Source: Proteles cristata cristata (lineage: Eukaryota > Chordata > Mammalia > Carnivora > Hyaenidae). Taken from it: a stretch of DNA of 64,000 nt. Each line of letters opens with the position of its first letter. The stretch's first letter is position 1. The stretch lies in contig JAESUZ010005462.1 of the NCBI GenBank assembly GCA_017311185.1, forward strand, positions 3,100,001 to 3,164,000, in the 5' to 3' direction. The position numbers and the translations under genes are program-made. Below are positions 60,413 through 64,000 of the stretch, in pieces. Under the pieces are notes generated by a model that saw nothing but the letters and a program-made list of their open reading frames with translations, was not told where the DNA came from and did not search any database.

Positions 60413-61386
60413 CACAGTTGCATACTTCAAAACCAACATTCATACATGTAGTGGTGGAATCCTGGAGAAGGACATCTATGAGAAAAGAAGCCCTGCGTGC
60501 TTGTATGATGTCATTTTTTGGATAAGCAATTTGTCATTTTTCTCTGTAGTGATATGTGACTTGATGTCAGTGGCCTTCCCTCTGTCCCTCTAGTAATTGT
60601 TGGGGACCACAGCCTGGTAGTCCCTGCACACTGAAAGGGGCAGGCAGAAAACTTCCTTTGCAGTTTTTTCCCAGAGTGAGATTTTTCATGGAGATTTTGA
60701 AGGGCTGTAGCCAGCACTATTCACAAATGGACATCTTCAATCATCTGAAATACAGATCACCCTTGGGAAAAACAGCCACACAAGAATCACTGTGAAACAT
60801 GGGTACCAGTTAAAAGGAAAGCAGCTCAATCAAGCCTTAAAGCAAGATCCTTTGCAATCCAGAGAATTCTAGAATTGTTAAAGTAAAGGGCCTTAGAAAG
60901 CCTGTAGTTGTTGACATAGGATTAACTGTAAGAACAGAGTAAGCATGTATCTTTGGATGTTTGACTTAGAGTACATAGAGTCATTGTAACTGTTCTTTTA
61001 GACAGGTGGTTCAGAGGTAGGCAGAATCTCAGTTGTCAAATGGAAATCTGGACTAACTTAAGTTCTTTTAACTTCTTACTAAGAGTCAATTTAATTTTGG
61101 AGAACAATTTAGCTGTACCTTTCTCAATGATTTGTTCCATTTAATTTTGAAGACTGCCAAACTTCACTAATTACAAAAACCCAAAAGTCTTTGTTTAAAA
61201 GAAACTTCATCAAGTCTCATGGTATATTCTTTTTATTCTTAGGGACAGCAATACATATAAATTAAACATTTACAACTTTACTGCTATGATAGCCTAAGGT
61301 TTCAAGTGAATCCTCCATTCTTTTTGTTTACATTCTTCTTTTCCAAGGATCTCAAGCTACCTTTCTGAACAAGTTGGTGTAAGTTT

Positions 61387-61608
61387 ACTTTTTTTAAAAA
61401 ATGTTTTATTTATTTCTGAGACAGGGAGAGAGACAGCGTGAGCAGGGGAGGGTCAGAGAGACAGGGAGATACAGAATCTGAAACAGGCTCCAGGCTCTGA
61501 GCTGGCGGTCAGCAGAGAGCCCGATGCGAGGCTTGGACCCACGAACTGTGAGATCATGACCTGAGCCAAAGTTGGATGCTTGACCAACTGAGCCACCCAG
61601 GAGCCCCA
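61387..61608 (-). mobile_element. CAN SINE, antisense
   Basis: TTTATTTCTGAGACAGGGAGAGAGACAG, GAGGCTTGGACCC, CCACCCAGGAGCCCC. Flanks GTGTAAGTTT and GTATAAGTTT (61377-61386 and 61609-61618). Confidence 0.92.
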
Positions 61609-62635
61609 GTATAAGTTTCCTAATTACGAACATGTAGATGCTTTAACACCCCTGGGGACTAGAATAGCTGCCACAAGGGTCAGCCCTGAGTCTGAGGCAA
61701 ACCTGTGATATTTAGCCCAGGACTCCTAATTCTTGGATTTCTGCTGTCATGTTTAGTTATTTAAAAATATGAAGAGAAAGAGTAATAGAGACCATTCCAA
61801 TATTTGTACAATTGTGTGTGAGCAAATAGCCATAGCAAAGTCCAATTTCTACATCTCTCTTTTTAGTCTTTGAGCTAAGGAGTAAACAATTCATGCTTTA
61901 GATTGCCAAGAGTCTGTTTGAGGGTCAGAGTGATGATCAGAAGAAGTAAATCAAGAAGAGAAAAGAACTGTGGCTGAACAAAGGGATTTACTTTCCGTGA
62001 CCTCTTTGTTCCTTTCAGGATAGTTATGTTAGCTGGAATGGATGACATTACAATGAGACAGTCTTTATTGAAGTTTATATCAGAAACCAAATTAAATGTA
62101 TCTCAAAGAAAATGTTTGATTCCAATTAATATTTTTAAAAGAAATTCAGAACAAAACTGGCCAATATTCAAAAACTACTTGTCAAAGAGAAATCTAAAGT
62201 AAAGACTTTTAGTGAAAAATGTAAGAAAGAAATGAACAAAAAATGGTATAGCTCACTTATTGATCAGGTAATATCTCTAATAAGCATGCAACATATTATT
62301 TATAAACCCATATTAATTTAAACTTTTCTTTATTTGTGTTTTGGTAAAATGTATGTCCCCATGGAGACCAAACTGGCTCACAAGGAAAAACGTTTATGTG
62401 TCGGTTCTAGGACAACTTTGCTTTGTTAGGGTGAACAAATCACTTATGTTTGTTTAATGAAATTATTGGCCTATTCATCTGGGAAAGTAAACACATTATA
62501 TCCTATAAGAAAAGGGTACACCTATTTCAGTTAAAAGACCCCTTTGAAGACAGAACATTCCTAGGAGTGCTCCTATTACTTCCCTTATTTCATCACTGAA
62601 CTGGCCCAAATTAGGTATCTGGTCTTTGATTTCTT

Positions 62636-62830
62636 TCTTTTTTTTTTTCTTTTTTTTCTTTTGAGAGAGAGGATGCAAGTGAGCAAGGGATGGGGGTGGG
62701 GGGGTGGAGGGAGAGAGAGAAGCAGGACTCATCTGAAGCAGGGCTCTTTTTTTTTTTTACCTGAAACGGGGTTTGAGACCATGACCTGAGCCGAAGTCAC
62801 ATGCTTAACCAAGTGAGCCACCCAGGCACC
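62636..62830 (-). mobile_element. CAN SINE, antisense, with an internal poly-T
   Basis: Duplication CTGGTCTTTGATTTCTT (62619-62635) against CTGGTCTTTAATTTCTT (62831-62847). The body is diverged, has a G-rich segment at 62690-62712 and an unusual T-run (62748-62759) in the middle before the tRNA-like part. Confidence 0.9.
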
Positions 62831-63638
62831 CTGGTCTTTAATTTCTTAAGCAAAACTTCTTTATAAATAGTTTTAGAAAGTTATCTCTACTGATAGATCA
62901 CAATTATTGCTTTGTACCAGGTTTGTTTAAATTCCACTAAAATTCTGCTCTGAAAATTGGCACACAGGACTGTGTGGCCTTTGTTTTGTAAGAATTCATC
63001 CACTGTTTTGTCATCTTCTCCCTGTGTATCGTCTGGAACTTTAAAATGTCTGCAAGGGTGGGAGGAGTTAAAGTTAATGTAGATGCACATGCAGACACAC
63101 AAATGCACATTCACACCCATGCATGTATGGCCGTCTTCTCCTAGAAGCCAAGAATCAAATGGGAGAGAAACTACATATGTGAAAACAGGAAATGATGTTA
63201 GGGATGAGATTGCAGGCACAAACATATGGACATCTCAGCCTTCATCTTCCTGTTCACAAATTGACAAAAAAAAATGATGGATCCTGGCAGCACTTGGATG
63301 CTTTCGTGTGCCCAAGTACTCACCCTCTGTGGCCAGGCAGAGGGGCAAGGCCATTTGACTCCTGCCTCCTTCCAGCATCTGGAGCCGCCATGCTTGGGCA
63401 GCCCCTGCAGCGAGTCCTCTGCCCCTTCCTGCTGTCTCAGTGTTACTGAACAGATGATGCCTGGTGAGAAGGACTTTGTAACCTGGGGTGTAGGTCGCCT
63501 TGTCCCTGCAGAGAATAGGGAGTACTCTTTGTAGAACCCTTCTGTCCCCCTGGTTCATTGTGATTAGAAGGCAGCTCCCAAGGGACAGAGCCTTCCCTAC
63601 CTCCTCTCCAGCACAGAATGCTTTGAGAACTGCAGGAG

Positions 63639-63664
63639 TCCCCACCCCCACCCCCACCCCGCCA
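63639..63664 (-). repeat. C-rich tract (G-quadruplex motif on the minus strand)
   Basis: TCCCCACCCCCACCCCCACC and onwards: four or five C-runs of four or five bases separated by single A's. The minus strand has an ideal G-quadruplex pattern with one-base loops. No promoter features are visible around it. Confidence 0.7.
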
Positions 63665-64000
63665 ACCCTGTACTGGTGTGCAGACCCAGGTCCCCTGCAT
63701 TAAATAGGTTTTGTGGATGTACAGCCTTTCTCAGCCAGGGCTCTGTAACCTCTCAACCTTAAAATCTCTTTGAGAAACTAGAGTGTAATAGAGATGTAAA
63801 GAGAGTTTAATTTCCAAAACCAGTGAATAGATGTATTCAGATAACTTTCACTTGAGGTTAAAAAAAGGAAAGGCCATAAAAATTAGAGTATGCTGGCTTC
63901 AGTGACACAACAGCTGCATTTCATTGTGCATTTCTTCACATCAACCCTGGTTATTGAATTTGCAGCAATTAGTGTTTTGGTGTAGCCTAAATAGCCTAAG

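Larger units (their letters stand above)
42591..64000 (+). other. GMDS: GMDS intron, running off the window
   Basis: Follows the GTAGGA donor at 42591 and has no recognisable next exon before the window ends. Between listed repeats it is largely AT-rich single-copy-looking sequence: 42600-46740, 48050-49200, 49460-50740, 50870-53600, 57790-60190, 60440-61370, 61610-62618 and 62850-64000 show no coding exon or structured RNA. The last 800 bp are GC-richer than the rest but hold only overlapping short frames. Confidence 0.85.

Noticed and set aside
63235..63700. Overlapping frames of up to 140 codons on both strands near the window end
   Set aside because: The frames overlap in opposite strands, have no recognisable domain, and arise from locally higher GC content. 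No splice or promoter support was seen.

Overview
This window is nuclear DNA from a carnivoran mammal, most likely a feliform (cat side of the order). The evidence is about 27 copies of a tRNA-Lys-derived CAN SINE of the feliform type (head GGGGCGCCTGGGTGGCTCAG, tRNA-like A and B boxes, CT-rich body, AAATAAA-rich tail). There is also a dense background of L1, L2, MIR and old DNA-transposon fragments. The species cannot be read from the sequence. No prokaryotic, plasmid or phage features, CRISPR arrays or RNA genes were seen.

The only recognisable protein-coding gene is GMDS (GDP-mannose 4,6-dehydratase, first step of de novo GDP-L-fucose synthesis), on the + strand. Three consecutive internal coding exons are present: 10195-10387, 11244-11348 and 42463-42590. 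Their lengths (193, 105 and 128 nt) and phases join into an open frame of 142 codons, corresponding to residues 116-257 of the 372-residue mammalian protein. They carry the catalytic Thr155, Glu157, Tyr179 and Lys183, and the NADP-contacting Tyr123, His209 and Arg214. The introns between them are 856 bp and 31,114 bp. The gene continues off both ends, so the window is a slice of a very large gene.

Layout. 1-10194: upstream intron with antisense L2, a two-SINE composite, an L1 inserted into another L1, adjacent SINE pairs and an antisense L1 tail close to the first exon. 10195-11348: two exons. 11349-42462: large intron with a Tigger-like DNA transposon just after the exon, SINEs, a young antisense L1 (25448-26074), a split L2 region (28.5-31.2 kb), an old L1/HAL1-like block (33.5-34.6 kb), an LTR-like repeat (34.8-35.2 kb), an unidentified GC-richer insert with a poly-T/GTTTT edge (35.4-36.1 kb) and a degraded L1 (38.0-40.1 kb). 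42591-64000: further intron with young SINEs, a tiny L1 tail, another Tigger-like element split by a SINE, microsatellites and several unique stretches that might be conserved non-coding DNA.

No undescribed biological system is evident. The items most worth a second look are retrotransposon events readable at base level: a SINE dimer inside one target-site duplication, repeated insertion at the same site, and a CpG-rich SINE variant with its own diagnostic body. The unidentified 35.4-36.1 kb insert is also worth checking.
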